Shown: positions 40,477 to 51,293, counted from the first letter of the stretch. The stretch: 64,000 nucleotides of DNA from Sphingopyxis sp. (GCA_030148985.1 JASBSJ010000044.1:19007-83006); one strand, 5' to 3'. A program made the numbers and translations. Notes: generated by a model from the letters alone, not told the origin.

Positions 40477-41127
40477 ATGACGCTGATCGTCCATCATCTG
40501 AACAACAGCCGGTCGCAGCGCATATTGTGGCTGCTCGAGGAAATCGGCGCGCCGTATGAGATCAAATTTTACGACCGCGATCCGGTGACCAACCTCGCGC
40601 CGCCCGAACTGATCGCGGTTCATCCGCTCGGCAAGTCGCCGGTGCTCGAGGAGTCTGACGATTCCGCCTCCGGCGGCAAGGGCCGCGTAATTATCGAATC
40701 GGGCGCGATCACCGAATATCTGTGCGAGCGGCACGGCGGCGGGCATCTCGTCCCCGAACGCGGCACCGACGACCATGTTCGCCACCTGCAATGGATGCAC
40801 TTCGCCGAGGGTTCGGCGATGACGCCGATCCTTCTGCGCATCTATACCGCGCGGCTCGGCGAAGCGGCGGCGCCGCTCGAACCGCGGATTGCGCAACAGC
40901 TCGATTCGCATTTTGCCTATATGGAAAGCGAGATCGGCGACGATGGTCATTTCATCGGCGCCAATCTGACGGCGGCCGACATCATGCTGAGTTTTCCGGC
41001 CGAGATCGCGGTGATGCAGGGCATGGCACCGCGCTACCCCAGGCTCGCCGAATTTGTGAACGCCTGCCACGCGCGCCCCGCCTGGCAGCGGGCGCGCGAG
41101 AAGGGCGGCGCCTATTATGGCTATTAA
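40477..41127 (+). CDS. glutathione S-transferase
   Basis: LIVHHLNNSRSQRILWLLEEIGAPYEIKFYDRD; LTAADIMLSFPAEIA. Confidence 0.93.
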   Translation: MTLIVHHLNNSRSQRILWLLEEIGAPYEIKFYDRDPVTNLAPPELIAVHPLGKSPVLEESDDSASGGKGRVIIESGAITEYLCERHGGGHLVPERGTDDHVRHLQWMHFAEGSAMTPILLRIYTARLGEAAAPLEPRIAQQLDSHFAYMESEIGDDGHFIGANLTAADIMLSFPAEIAVMQGMAPRYPRLAEFVNACHARPAWQRAREKGGAYYGY

Positions 41128-41692
41128 CCGGCGTGGCTGGCTGCCGCTTGCCGCGCTCGTCCTGTGGTCGGGTGCAGCGGCGGCGCAGTTGCCAGCGCTC
41201 GGCCCGGAGGTCGAGCGGATCGCGCCGGAGGCGGCGGGAGTCGCTGCCGCTGACGAACGCGCGGCGATGGAGCGCTTCGCGGCCTATACGATGGCGCTGG
41301 CAAAGCGCGACTATGTCAGCGCCTATGCGATGCTGCGCCTGTCGTTTCAGGCGGCGAACCCGCGGCTCGAATGGGAGATGAACCTGCGCAAGCGGGCGGT
41401 GCTGTGGGCCGACGGGACGCTGCGCGTGCTGCGGCTCAGCTGGTATCTTGATCCCGCCGGACAGCCCGCGGGACTGTATGCGGCGTTCGATTTCCGCGGC
41501 GACCGCGCCGACGGGACGATGGATTGCGGCTATGTCGTCGTCCACCGCGCGGCGCCCGATGCCGTGTGGACCGTGGTGCGCACCGACACGTCGGAAGTGC
41601 CGCCCGAACTGATCGAGGAGGGCGTGCCCAAGGCCGATGTGCTGACCCAGCTGCCCTGCTATCTGGGCAAGGGAATCGCGACGGCGTTCTGA
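41117..41692 (+). CDS. exported hypothetical protein (DUF4019-like)
   Basis: 191 aa, signal peptide, AAYTMALAKRDYVSAYAMLRLSFQ; overlaps GST end. Confidence 0.65.
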   Translation: MAINRRGWLPLAALVLWSGAAAAQLPALGPEVERIAPEAAGVAAADERAAMERFAAYTMALAKRDYVSAYAMLRLSFQAANPRLEWEMNLRKRAVLWADGTLRVLRLSWYLDPAGQPAGLYAAFDFRGDRADGTMDCGYVVVHRAAPDAVWTVVRTDTSEVPPELIEEGVPKADVLTQLPCYLGKGIATAF

Positions 41693-41764
41693 CCGGCGCG
41701 ACCGATCAGCGTCATCGCGACGAAGCGGCTTGTCGCACCGCCGCAAAATGCCTAATTCGCGCGC

Positions 41765-44419
41765 ATGACATCGACCAACGACATTCGCCGCTCGTTCCTC
41801 GACTATTTCGGGGGCACGGGGCACCATATCGAACCGTCGGCGCCGCTGGTGCCGTATAACGACCCGACGCTGATGTTCGTCAACGCGGGCATGGTGCCGT
41901 TCAAGAATGTCTTTACGGGGCTCGAAAAGCGTCCCTACAGCACCGCGGTCTCGGCGCAGAAATGCGTGCGCGCGGGCGGCAAGCACAACGACCTCGACAA
42001 TGTCGGCTATACCGCGCGGCACCATACGTTCTTTGAAATGCTGGGGAATTTCTCCTTCGGCGACTATTTCAAGGAACAGGCGATCCACCATGCCTGGACG
42101 CTGATTACCAAGACCTGGGGCCTGGCGCCGGAGAAGCTGACCGCGACCGTCTATCACACCGACGACGAGGCGTTCGACCTGTGGAAGAAGATCGCCGGTC
42201 TGCCCGACGAGCGGATCATCCGTATCGCGACGAGCGACAATTTCTGGTCGATGGGCGACACCGGGCCGTGCGGGCCGTGCAGCGAGATTTTTTACGACCA
42301 TGGCGACCATATCTGGGGCGGCCGGCCGGGATCGCCGGAGGAAGATGGCGACCGCTTCGTCGAAATCTGGAACCTGGTGTTCATGCAATATGAGCAGCTG
42401 CCGGGCGGCGAGCGCGTCGACCTGCCGCGGCCGAGCATCGACACCGGCATGGGGCTGGAGCGCGTCGCGGCGGTGCTGCAGGGTGTTCACGACAATTACG
42501 ATACCGATACGTTCAAGGCGCTGATCGCGGCGTCGGTCGAGCTGACGCATGTTCCCGCCGACGACGCTCATAAGGCGAGCCACCGCGTCATCGCCGATCA
42601 CCTCCGCGCGTCGAGCTTCCTCGTCGCCGACGGGGTGCTGCCGTCGAACGAAGGCCGCGGCTATGTGCTGCGCCGGATCATGCGCCGCGCGATGCGCCAC
42701 GCGCACCTGCTGGGGGCGAAAGACCCGCTGATGCACCGGCTGCTGCCGTCGCTCACCGCCGAAATGGGCGCCGCTTATCCCGAATTGATCCGCGCACAGC
42801 CGCTGATTTCGGAGACGCTGGAGCGCGAAGAGGTCAAGTTCCGCCAGACGCTCGACAAGGGGCTGCGGCTGCTCGACGAGGCAACCGCCGGCATGGGCAA
42901 GGGCGACACGCTGGCGGGCGACGTCGCGTTCAAGCTCTACGACACCTATGGCTTCCCCTACGACCTGACCGAAGACGCGCTGCGCGCGCAGGACATAGCG
43001 GTCGACCGTGCGGGTTTCGACGCGGCGATGGCGCAGCAGAAGGCAGCGGCGCGCGCGGCGTGGAAGGGCAGCGGCGACAAGGCTTCGGACGACATCTGGT
43101 TCGACCTCGCCGAAACGAACGGCAGCACCGAATTTACCGGCTATACATCGACCGTGGGCGAGGGCGAAGTGATCGCGCTGGTCAAGGATGGCGTGCCGGT
43201 GAACGAAGCCAGCGCGGGCGACGCGGTCGTCGTGCTGACCAACCAGACGCCCTTTTATGGCGAAAGCGGCGGCCAGATGGGCGACGCGGGGACGATCGCG
43301 ACGCTGGACGGCGCAAAGGCGTCGGTGAGCGACACCGGCAAGCCGCTTGGCCGCCTGCACACGCATCAGGCAAAGCTGGAGGCCGGGACGCTGAAGGTCG
43401 GCGACACGGTGCAGCTGACCGTCGATGCCGAGCGGCGCGACCGGATTCGTGCGAATCACAGCGCGACGCACCTGCTGCACGCGGCGCTCCGCAATCGGCT
43501 GGGCGGGCATGTGACGCAGAAGGGGAGTCTGGTCGCCGCCGACCGCTTCCGCTTCGACTTTTCGCATCCCAAGGCGCTGACGGCAGAGGAAATCGCCGAC
43601 ATCGAAGCCGATGTGAACGCGCAGATCCGCGGCAATGAGGCGGTGACGACGCGGCTGATGACCCCCGACGATGCGGTCGCGGCGGGCGCGCTCGCGCTGT
43701 TCGGCGAGAAATATGGCGACGAGGTGCGGGTGCTCAGCATGGGCAAGGCGACCGACAATCATTATTCGGTCGAACTGTGCGGCGGGACGCACGTCCGCGC
43801 GCTCGGCGACATCGCCCTGTTCAAGATCGTCAGCGAAAGCGCGGTTTCGTCGGGGGTGCGGCGGATCGAGGCGCTGACTGGTGAAGCGGCGCGGCAATGG
43901 CTGAATGCACGCGACGAGGCGTTGAAGGCGGCGGCCGCGGCGCTCAAGTCGTCGCCCGACGAGATGCCGGCGCGTGTCGCGCAGCTCGCCGAGCAGCTCA
44001 AAAAGGCCGAGCGCGATCTCGCCGATGCCAAGAAGGCGCTGGCCCTTGGCGGTTCCGGCGGCAGCGGCGGTGCGGCGGCGGGTCCGGCGGTCGAGCAGGT
44101 CGGCGATGTGGCGTTTTTGGCGCAGGTCGTCGAAGGGCTCGATCCCAAGGAATTGCGCGGCACGGTCGATGGGCTGAAGAAGCAGGTCGGCAGCGGCGTC
44201 GCGATGCTCGTCGCGGTCAATGACGGGCGCGCCTCGGTCGCGGTCGGGGTGACCGACGACAAGACGGGCAGCCACAGCGCGGTCGATCTGGTCAAGGCCG
44301 CGGTCGCGGCGCTGGGCGGGCAGGGCGGCGGCGGGCGGCCCGACATGGCGCAGGGCGGCGGCCCGAACGGCGGCGCGGCGAACGACGCCGTTGCAGCGGT
44401 GAAGGCCGCGCTCGCTTGA
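41765..44419 (+). CDS. alaS: alanyl-tRNA synthetase
   Basis: 884 aa; [54 protein letters not shown]. Confidence 0.98.
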   Translation: MTSTNDIRRSFLDYFGGTGHHIEPSAPLVPYNDPTLMFVNAGMVPFKNVFTGLEKRPYSTAVSAQKCVRAGGKHNDLDNVGYTARHHTFFEMLGNFSFGDYFKEQAIHHAWTLITKTWGLAPEKLTATVYHTDDEAFDLWKKIAGLPDERIIRIATSDNFWSMGDTGPCGPCSEIFYDHGDHIWGGRPGSPEEDGDRFVEIWNLVFMQYEQLPGGERVDLPRPSIDTGMGLERVAAVLQGVHDNYDTDTFKALIAASVELTHVPADDAHKASHRVIADHLRASSFLVADGVLPSNEGRGYVLRRIMRRAMRHAHLLGAKDPLMHRLLPSLTAEMGAAYPELIRAQPLISETLEREEVKFRQTLDKGLRLLDEATAGMGKGDTLAGDVAFKLYDTYGFPYDLTEDALRAQDIAVDRAGFDAAMAQQKAAARAAWKGSGDKASDDIWFDLAETNGSTEFTGYTSTVGEGEVIALVKDGVPVNEASAGDAVVVLTNQTPFYGESGGQMGDAGTIATLDGAKASVSDTGKPLGRLHTHQAKLEAGTLKVGDTVQLTVDAERRDRIRANHSATHLLHAALRNRLGGHVTQKGSLVAADRFRFDFSHPKALTAEEIADIEADVNAQIRGNEAVTTRLMTPDDAVAAGALALFGEKYGDEVRVLSMGKATDNHYSVELCGGTHVRALGDIALFKIVSESAVSSGVRRIEALTGEAARQWLNARDEALKAAAAALKSSPDEMPARVAQLAEQLKKAERDLADAKKALALGGSGGSGGAAAGPAVEQVGDVAFLAQVVEGLDPKELRGTVDGLKKQVGSGVAMLVAVNDGRASVAVGVTDDKTGSHSAVDLVKAAVAALGGQGGGGRPDMAQGGGPNGGAANDAVAAVKAALA

Positions 44420-44892
44420 AACCGACGAAAAAGACGCGGCGCACCGATCATGCCGAACGGCTGATCGCGGCGCCGCTGATCGATGTGTTTGCGGCCTTCA
44501 CCAGCGCCGACAAGCTGGTGCGCTGGTTGCCGCCTGAGGGCGCGACGGGGGCGTTCGAGCATGTCGATTTGCGGGCCGGGGGCGGCTTTCGGATGCGGCT
44601 GACCTTCGATGATGCTGAGGCCGAGACGAAGAGCGACGACGACAGCGATGTCGTCGACGTGCAGATTCCGGTGCTCGACGACGGGCGGCTGATCGTGTGG
44701 GAGGTCGAGTTTGAATCCGACGACCCGCGCTTTTCGGGGACGATGGCGATGCACTGGTATCTGTCGCGGCAGGGCGGCGGCACGCTGGTGACGGTCGATG
44801 CGCATCATGTGCCGCCGGGGATTTCGGCGAAGGATCATATCGAGGGGCTGAATTCGTCGCTGGCGAATTTGGCGAGGGTGGTGGCGGGATAG
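44416..44892 (+). CDS. SRPBCC/AHSA1 domain protein
   Basis: [47 protein letters not shown]. Confidence 0.88.
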   Translation: MKPTKKTRRTDHAERLIAAPLIDVFAAFTSADKLVRWLPPEGATGAFEHVDLRAGGGFRMRLTFDDAEAETKSDDDSDVVDVQIPVLDDGRLIVWEVEFESDDPRFSGTMAMHWYLSRQGGGTLVTVDAHHVPPGISAKDHIEGLNSSLANLARVVAG

Positions 44893-44909
44893 CCTCGGTT
44901 TCGGATGGG

Positions 44910-45067
44910 ATTCGCGCAGAGGCGCAGAGATCGCAGAGATTCGGATTCACGCGGAGACGCGGAGGAAGAGAGAGAATGGCGGCATTGCCGCCTTTTATTT
45001 TTCTCTGCGAACTCTGCGCCTCTGCGCGAATATCTTCTTCTCCGCGCCTCCGCGCCTCCGCGTGAAT
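44910..45067. repeat. composite A-B-hairpin-A'-B' inverted-repeat element
   Basis: ATTCGCGCAGAGGCGCAGAG / CTCTGCGCCTCTGCGCGAAT and ATTCACGCGGAGACGCGGAG / CTCCGCGCCTCCGCGTGAAT flanking GGCGGCATTGCCGCC-T-rich hairpin (44978-45003). Confidence 0.8.
44978..45003 (+). terminator. terminator-like hairpin inside the composite repeat, downstream of alaS/AHSA1 genes
   Basis: GGCGGC-ATT-GCCGCC followed by TTTTATTTTT. Confidence 0.65.
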
Positions 45068-45102
45068 CTTATAATTTGTACGTCATGCACCGAAGGGACG
45101 GC

Positions 45103-45190
45103 GTCGCCCCCGCGCAGGCGGGGGCCGCTATCGGTTTACGCAGCGATGTCGAGCAAGCCCTCCAGCGGCCCCCGCCTGCGCGGGGGCGAC
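45103..45190. repeat. perfect 27-bp inverted repeat
   Basis: GTCGCCCCCGCGCAGGCGGGGGCCGCT (45103-45129) / AGCGGCCCCCGCCTGCGCGGGGGCGAC (45164-45190). Confidence 0.9.
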
Positions 45191-45198
45191 GGCTTAAC

Positions 45199-45612
45199 TC
45201 AACTCTCCACCCCCTTCGCCTTCCCCCACGCCCGCGCTGCGGTGTAGCCCAGATACCCCGTCGCAAACAGCGCGTAGAGCGGTTCGGGGATGCCGGCGAG
45301 ATAGGCGTTCATGCCCCGCGCGATGCCCTCCGCCATCTCCGGCCGCACCGCGGCGATCAGGCCCATCGGGATGGCCCAGAGCAAGAGCGCATACATGACA
45401 TAGAGGAAGCTCGGCCGCGCGCGGCTGGTCCAGGGGTCGGCGCTGTTCGCCTCGGCGACGATCGCGGTCATGCGCGTGCGGATCGCTTCCATTTCCTGCG
45501 TGCCTTCGAGTTTGAGCAGTTCGAGCTTGGCGCGGTCGCGCGCTTCGGGGTCGGGGATGATCTTGTCGATCAGCTTGGCGATCGGGCCGATCAGGCCTTC
45601 AATAATGCTCAT
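45199..45612 (-). CDS. 3TM phage/GTA-type holin family protein
   Basis: SIIEGLIGPIAKLIDKIIPDPEARDRAKLELLKLEGTQEMEAI plus SRARPSFLYVMYALLLWAIPMGLIAA; pattern of GTA holin family. Confidence 0.82.
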   Translation of the reverse strand: MSIIEGLIGPIAKLIDKIIPDPEARDRAKLELLKLEGTQEMEAIRTRMTAIVAEANSADPWTSRARPSFLYVMYALLLWAIPMGLIAAVRPEMAEGIARGMNAYLAGIPEPLYALFATGYLGYTAARAWGKAKGVES

Positions 45613-45668
45613 ATGGGTGTTCCTTTCATCCTTAACTTGTCAAACTTGTCCCCTGGAGGCGTTGGAAA

Positions 45669-46244
45669 TCAGGGGTTTGCATCGCCCACGCGGTTGGCGA
45701 GCCAGCCGTAGAGAAAGGCCTCCTGGCTGGGGCGGCGTTCGGCGAGCGCGATGTAGCGTTCGCCCTGCAACGCCTCCATCGCGCGGAGCAGGACGGTCTC
45801 GCCGCCCTTGCCGCGCGCTTTCAGCAAGCCGTCGAGCGCCGACAGCGTGCGCGGGCCGATCGCGCGGTCGACCGCAATGTCGGGATAGTCGCGCGCGGTG
45901 CGGTTGAGCGCGTTGAGCGCGCGTTGGAGAAAGCCGGCGGCGGTGGCGGTGCCCATGTTTACGCCGGTGTCGAAGAGCTCGGCGGCAATCGCGGGCGCGC
46001 GCAGCGCGACGCGGTCGAATGCGGGGCGCAGCCAATAGAGGCGGCGATAGATGGCCGCGGCGGTGTCGCGCGGCAGCGCGCGCATCGCGCCCGCATAGCC
46101 CTCCGCCCGCGCGACCGCCTCGGTGATTCCCCAACAGGTCGGGCCGCCGCGGTCGGCGGGGTGGTTTACATATCGGCCTTCGCGGTCGATGACGGCGTCG
46201 ATCAGCGCGTCGGCGTCGCAGCTTGACGGGTGGGGTCGTGGCAT
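45669..46244 (-). CDS. glycoside hydrolase 108-type peptidoglycan hydrolase (endolysin)
   Basis: DREGRYVNHPADRGGPTCWGITEAVARAEGY; ELFDTGVNMGTATAAGFLQRALNALN. Confidence 0.9.
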   Translation of the reverse strand: MPRPHPSSCDADALIDAVIDREGRYVNHPADRGGPTCWGITEAVARAEGYAGAMRALPRDTAAAIYRRLYWLRPAFDRVALRAPAIAAELFDTGVNMGTATAAGFLQRALNALNRTARDYPDIAVDRAIGPRTLSALDGLLKARGKGGETVLLRAMEALQGERYIALAERRPSQEAFLYGWLANRVGDANP

Positions 46245-46315
46245 GATTCGCTCCTGTGGTTCAGCTAGAAACCGTAACGAACCATATAGGAACAATGTAG
46301 GAAAGGATTTTCGCC

Positions 46316-47293
46316 ATGCGGGCTTTGCAGGTGCACGAATTGCTGCCCGATCATGCTGGCGCGGGGCTTGTCGACCTGCCCGTCCCCGACGCGGGGCCGG
46401 GCGAGGTGCGCGTGCGCGTGCGCGCAGCGGCGGTGAATTTCCCCGACCTGTTGATGACGCGCGGCGCTTATCAGCTCAAACCCGACCTGCCCTTCGTCCC
46501 CGGCCTCGAATTTTCGGGCGAGGTCGATGCGGTGGGTGAGGGCGTGGAAGGCTGGACGGTCGGCGATGCGGTTGTCGGCGGCAATCGTTTCGGGGCGATG
46601 GCGGAATTTACCGTCGTGCCCGCGGCGTCGCTGCGGCCCAAGCCCGCGGCGCTCGGCTGGGACGCGGCGGCGGCTTATCCGGTCGCGTACCTCACCGCTT
46701 ATGTCGCGCTCGTGCGGTGCGCGCGCGTCGAGCCGGGCGAATGGGTGCTGGTCCACGGCGCGGCGGGCGGCGTCGGGCTGGCGACGGTCGATCTGGCGAA
46801 GGCGCTCGGCGCACGGGTGATCGCGGCGGCGAGCAGCGCGGATAAACGTGCGGCGCTGGAACGTCTTTATGCGCCTGACGCCGTGATCGACGGCGCGCCG
46901 GGCTTTCGCGAAGCGGTCAAGGCACTGACCGGCGGACAAGGCGCCGACGTCATCGTCGACCCGGTGGGCGGCGATATATTCGACGAATCGACGCGCTGTA
47001 TCGCCTTTGGCGGGCGGCTGCTCGTCGTCGGCTTTGCGTCGGGGCGCATCCCCGAACTGTCCGTCAACATGCCGCTGATCAAGGGATTTTCGGTCGTCGG
47101 CGTGCGCGCGGGCGAATATGGGCGCCGCTTTCTCGAACGCGGTGTGGAAAATCTGGCGGCGATCGATGCGCTCGCAGCGGCCGGGACGATCCGGCCGCAT
47201 GTCCATGCGGCGCTCGACCTCGCCGACTGGCGCGAGGGGTTCGCTATGCTCGAAGAACGCGCGGTGGTGGGCAAGGTCGTGCTGCGGCCGTAA
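46316..47293 (+). CDS. NADPH:quinone oxidoreductase-like MDR family dehydrogenase
   Basis: PGEVRVRVRAAAVNFPDLLMTRGAYQLKPDLPFVPGLEFSGEV; VLVHGAAGGVGLATVDLAKALGARVIAAASS. Confidence 0.93.
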   Translation: MRALQVHELLPDHAGAGLVDLPVPDAGPGEVRVRVRAAAVNFPDLLMTRGAYQLKPDLPFVPGLEFSGEVDAVGEGVEGWTVGDAVVGGNRFGAMAEFTVVPAASLRPKPAALGWDAAAAYPVAYLTAYVALVRCARVEPGEWVLVHGAAGGVGLATVDLAKALGARVIAAASSADKRAALERLYAPDAVIDGAPGFREAVKALTGGQGADVIVDPVGGDIFDESTRCIAFGGRLLVVGFASGRIPELSVNMPLIKGFSVVGVRAGEYGRRFLERGVENLAAIDALAAAGTIRPHVHAALDLADWREGFAMLEERAVVGKVVLRP

Positions 47294-47390
47294 TGGCGAC
47301 AGCGCTGCCATAATTTTGCGACAAGCGGCGATCATGGCGGCGCGGGGAGTGTTATCGGCGGCGATGCCGCCTTGTTCGAAAGGAAATGAC

Positions 47391-47696
47391 GTGAAGACAT
47401 GGATTTGGGCGGTTGCCGCGACCGGCCTTGCGATGCCCGCGCTGGCGATGGCGCAGCCGCCGAAGGATGGCGGACGGATGTTCGCGATGCTCGACGCCGA
47501 TGGCAATGGCAAGCTCGACAAGGCCGAAGTCACGCGGATGATGACGATGCGCGCCGACCGGAGCGGCGATGCATCGATGAAGTCGCCCGAAAAGATCGCC
47601 GCGTTCATGAAGCGCGCCGACAGCAATGGCGACGACGCCATCGACCAGGCCGAACTGGCCGCGTTCCGCAAGGCGCGCGCCGCCAGCGCGAAGTGA
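47391..47696 (+). CDS. exported EF-hand domain protein (GTG start)
   Basis: Signal peptide VKTWIWAVAATGLAMPALAMAQ; EF loops DADGNGKLDKAE and DSNGDDAIDQAE. Confidence 0.85.
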   Translation: MKTWIWAVAATGLAMPALAMAQPPKDGGRMFAMLDADGNGKLDKAEVTRMMTMRADRSGDASMKSPEKIAAFMKRADSNGDDAIDQAELAAFRKARAASAK

Positions 47697-47786
47697 ACTG
47701 CGCCGGCGGCGGCGCGCTGCCGTCGCCGGCCTCCGCTCTCACGGGGCGTCCCCAACGGAGCGAATAGCCTCTGTTTTCAGGAAATT

Positions 47787-47863
47787 TGGTCGGGACGAGA
47801 GGATTCGAACCTCCGACCCCCACACCCCCAGTGTGATGCGCTACCAGGCTGCGCTACGTCCCG
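47787..47863 (-). tRNA. tRNA-Pro (anticodon GGG)
   Basis: CGGGACGTAGCGCAGCCTGGTAGCGCATCACACTGGGGGTGTGGGGGTCGGAGGTTCGAATCCTCTCGTCCCGACCA; CCA encoded. Confidence 0.97.
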
Positions 47864-48110
47864 ACCGGCCCGATTGGGCAGGCGAGGCCCCTAGCGTGCC
47901 TTGGCAGGCGATGCAAGGCTCTCCTGAGCGAAGCTTGCGGGCGGGCTTGATCTGGCCCGCATCCTTCCCATTTTCGGGCGACGCTTGCCGCGGGGGAGGC
48001 GCGCGCGACCGGTTGCGCGCGCCTCCCCCGCGTGATAGGCGCCGCGCCATCCTTGCGTGCCGGTCCCGGTGGGGGCTGCGCGACGCTTTCGAACGGAAAG
48101 TCTTTCACCC

Positions 48111-48440
48111 ATGTCGACGCAATTGCTTCTGACCCAGGCGGCCGGATCGGGCGGCGGGGCAGCCGGTTTCCTGATGCTGGTGCCCTATATCCTGATCTTC
48201 GCCGTCTTCTGGTTCTTCCTGATCCGCCCGCAGCAGGTGCGCGCGAAGGAGCATCGCGCCAAGATCGCGGCGGTCAAGCCGCGCGACCAGGTCGTGACCG
48301 GCGGCGGCATCGTCGGCAAGGTCACGCGCGTCGACGATGATTATGCCGACGTCGAAATCGCGCAGGGCGTCAAGATCAAGGTCGTCAAGGCGACGCTGGC
48401 CGACGTTTTGCAGCCCGGCGGCAAGCCCGCGAACGACTGA
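48111..48440 (+). CDS. yajC: preprotein translocase subunit YajC
   Basis: LVPYILIFAVFWFFLIRPQQVRAKEHRAKIAAVKPRDQVVTGGGIVGKV. Confidence 0.96.
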   Translation: MSTQLLLTQAAGSGGGAAGFLMLVPYILIFAVFWFFLIRPQQVRAKEHRAKIAAVKPRDQVVTGGGIVGKVTRVDDDYADVEIAQGVKIKVVKATLADVLQPGGKPAND

Positions 48441-48494
48441 CGCATCGGGGCCGGCGATACCGCCCGGCCCCCCTTTGCAATCGGATCACAGACC

Positions 48495-50108
48495 ATGCTC
48501 GATTTCCCGCGCTGGAAAACCATCGGCATCAGCATCATCCTGCTGCTCGGTATCCTATTTTCGATCCCCAGCTTTCTGCCGGCCAAGACGTTCGAAAGCC
48601 TGCCGGGCTTTGCGCAGGCCAAGGTCAACCTGGGGCTCGACCTGGCGGGCGGCAGCCATTTGCTGCTCGAGGCCGACATCGACGACCTGCGCAAGACGCA
48701 GCTTACCAACATGGAAAAGACCGTGCGCACCGCGATGCGCGGGGCGAGCGGGTCCGACGACGACATCGCGATCGGTGAATTGTCGACGACGGGCGGCCGC
48801 ATCAGCTTCCTCGTCCGCGATGCCGCGAAGCTCGACGCCGCGCGCGAGCGGCTGTTCAGCGAGACGCAGGGCGCCGGGCTGACCGGCCAGCGCGACTGGA
48901 ATATCGACGTCGTCGATTCGACGCGGATCGTGATGACCCCGACCAGCGCCGGGCAGACGCAGGCGGTGGCGAACGCGATGGATACCGCGCGCGACATCAT
49001 CGACAAGCGCGTCAACGCGCTCGGCACGCGCGAACCGACGATCATCCGCGAAGGCGACGACCGCGTCGTCGTTCAGGTTCCGGGGCTTCAGGATCCCGCC
49101 GCGCTCAAGGAGCTGATCGGCAAGACCGCGCGGCTCGAGTTCCGCATGGTCGATGCCAATGCCGACCCCGCCGAAGCCGCCGCGGGCCGCGTTCCGGTGG
49201 GCAGCGAAATCGTCCCCTATGCACCCGGCGAGGGCAGCGGCGCGGCGTTCGAAGTGCTGCGGCGGCAGGTGATGATCAGCGGCGAGCAGCTGATCAACGC
49301 GCAGCAAAGCTATGATCCGCAGACGAACGAGGCGGTGGTGTCGATCCGGTTCGATTCGGCGGGGTCGAGCACCTTTGCCAAGGTGACGGCGCAGAATGTT
49401 GGCAAAAGATTTGCCATGGTGCTCGACGGCCAGGTGCTGTCGGCGCCGTCGATCAACGAACCCATCCTGGGCGGCAGTGCGCAGATTTCGGGCAGCTTCA
49501 CCGTCGCGAGCGCCAATGCGCTGGCGATCTCGCTGCGCTCGGGCGCGCTTCCGGTGAAGATGACGGTCGTCGAGGAACGCACCGTGACGCCTGAGCTTGG
49601 CGCCGATTCGATCCGCAAGGGCGCGATCGCGGGTATCATCGCGACCGTCGCGGTGCTGGTGTTCATGATCATCGTTTATGGCCGTTTCGGCGTCTATGCG
49701 AACATCGCGCTGGTCTTTAACATCGGGCTGATCGTCGCGATCATGGCGGCGTTCAACGCGACGCTGACCTTGCCGGGCATCGCCGGCTTCGTGCTGACCA
49801 TCGGCGCCGCGGTCGACGCGAACGTGCTGATCAATGAGCGTATCCGCGAGGAGCTGAAACGCGGACGACGGGTGTTCCAGGCGGTCGAACTCGGCTATTC
49901 GGAAGCGAGCCGCGCGATTTTCGACGCCAATATCACCAACGTCATCGCGGCGGGGCTGATGTTCTGGTTCGGATCGGGCCCGATCAAGGGCTTTGCGGTG
50001 GTGCTGACGATCGGCATCATCACCAGCGTGTTCACCGCCGTCACCGTGACGCGGCTGTTCGCGGCGCGCTGGCTGCACAAGACGCGCCCCGCGTCGCTGA
50101 ATATTTAA
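48495..50108 (+). CDS. secD: protein translocase subunit SecD
   Basis: 537 aa; VNLGLDLAGGSHLLLEAD; GAAVDANVLINERIREELKRGR. Confidence 0.98.
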   Translation: MLDFPRWKTIGISIILLLGILFSIPSFLPAKTFESLPGFAQAKVNLGLDLAGGSHLLLEADIDDLRKTQLTNMEKTVRTAMRGASGSDDDIAIGELSTTGGRISFLVRDAAKLDAARERLFSETQGAGLTGQRDWNIDVVDSTRIVMTPTSAGQTQAVANAMDTARDIIDKRVNALGTREPTIIREGDDRVVVQVPGLQDPAALKELIGKTARLEFRMVDANADPAEAAAGRVPVGSEIVPYAPGEGSGAAFEVLRRQVMISGEQLINAQQSYDPQTNEAVVSIRFDSAGSSTFAKVTAQNVGKRFAMVLDGQVLSAPSINEPILGGSAQISGSFTVASANALAISLRSGALPVKMTVVEERTVTPELGADSIRKGAIAGIIATVAVLVFMIIVYGRFGVYANIALVFNIGLIVAIMAAFNATLTLPGIAGFVLTIGAAVDANVLINERIREELKRGRRVFQAVELGYSEASRAIFDANITNVIAAGLMFWFGSGPIKGFAVVLTIGIITSVFTAVTVTRLFAARWLHKTRPASLNI

Positions 50109-50123
50109 GGTAAGGGATCGACC

Positions 50124-51107
50124 ATGCGTCTGCTGAAACTCGTCCCCGACGACACCAACATCCAGTTCCTGCGGTGGCGCAAGGTCGCCATGGTGATCAG
50201 CATCCTGATGATCGCCGCGTCGATCGCGCTCGTCGCGGTGCGCGGGCTGAACCTGGGCGTCGACTTTGTCGGCGGCCAGTCGGTGCGCGTCGAATTCACC
50301 GGCGCCATGCCGCCGATCGACGAAATTCGCGAAAAGGTCGGCAACATCGGCCTGGGCGAAGCGACGATCCAGCAGTTCGGATCGGACAAGGCGGTATCGA
50401 TCCGCACCGCGCTGCCCGAAGGCGACAAGGCCGCCGCCGAGCGCGCGGGGCAACAGCTGGTCGCGGGCATATCCGAGGCATTTCCGACCGCCACCACCGG
50501 CTCGGTCGAAACCGTGTCGGGCAAGGTGTCGGAGGAGCTGCTGCGCACCGGGGCGCTCAGCCTGATCCTCGCGATGATCGCGATCTCCATCTATATCTGG
50601 ATCCGCTTCGAATGGCAGTTCGGCGTCGGCGCGCTGTTCGCGCTGTTCCACGACGTCGCGCTGACCTTTGGTTTCTTTGCGCTGACGCAGATGCAGTTCG
50701 ACCTCAATATTGTCGCCGCGCTGCTCACGATCATCGGCTATTCGCTCAACGACACGATCGTCGTGTTCGACCGGATTCGCGAGAATCTGAAGAAATATCG
50801 CAAGATGGAGATCATCCCGCTGCTCGACCTCAGCATCAACGAGACGCTGGCGCGCACGGTGATGACCAGCTTTACCATGCTGATCGCGCTTGCGGTGCTG
50901 CTGTGGGTCGGGCCGGATGTGATCTTTGGCTTCACCGCGGCGATGCTGCTCGGCATTTTCGTTGGCACCTATTCGTCGGTCTATATGTCGGCGCCGATCC
51001 TGGTGTGGCTGAAGGTCGGTCCCGACAGCTTCGTGCCGCGGACGACCGCGGCGACCGAAGGCGCCGAGCGGGTGTCGAGCAAGAACGACGACGGCGCGGT
51101 GGTTTGA
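50124..51107 (+). CDS. secF: protein translocase subunit SecF
   Basis: GLNLGVDFVGGQSVRVEF; IGYSLNDTIVVFDRIRENLKK. Confidence 0.98.
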   Translation: MRLLKLVPDDTNIQFLRWRKVAMVISILMIAASIALVAVRGLNLGVDFVGGQSVRVEFTGAMPPIDEIREKVGNIGLGEATIQQFGSDKAVSIRTALPEGDKAAAERAGQQLVAGISEAFPTATTGSVETVSGKVSEELLRTGALSLILAMIAISIYIWIRFEWQFGVGALFALFHDVALTFGFFALTQMQFDLNIVAALLTIIGYSLNDTIVVFDRIRENLKKYRKMEIIPLLDLSINETLARTVMTSFTMLIALAVLLWVGPDVIFGFTAAMLLGIFVGTYSSVYMSAPILVWLKVGPDSFVPRTTAATEGAERVSSKNDDGAVV

Positions 51108-51168
51108 TTGCTCCGAGCGGGTTGTAAGCCGAGGGTGGGCAGCGGATATTCCCTATCTTCGTCATCTT

Positions 51169-51247
51169 CGTCATTCCCGCGAAAGCGGGAACGCAGGGAG
51201 GGGTCAGCCGACGCACGCTCTGGGTTCCCGCTTTCGCGGGAATGACG
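51169..51247. repeat. inverted repeat CGTCATTCCCGCGAAAGCGGGAAC
   Basis: Perfect complementary arms flanking about 30 bp downstream of secF. Confidence 0.9.
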
Positions 51248-51293
51248 ACGTTTTAAGATTGCGGAGTATCGCGTTCCCGATAATCCGCGCTGC

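Noticed and set aside
40982-44275. 1097-aa minus-strand ORF opposite alaS
   Set aside because: Shadow ORF of alaS with no recognisable domain or start signal.
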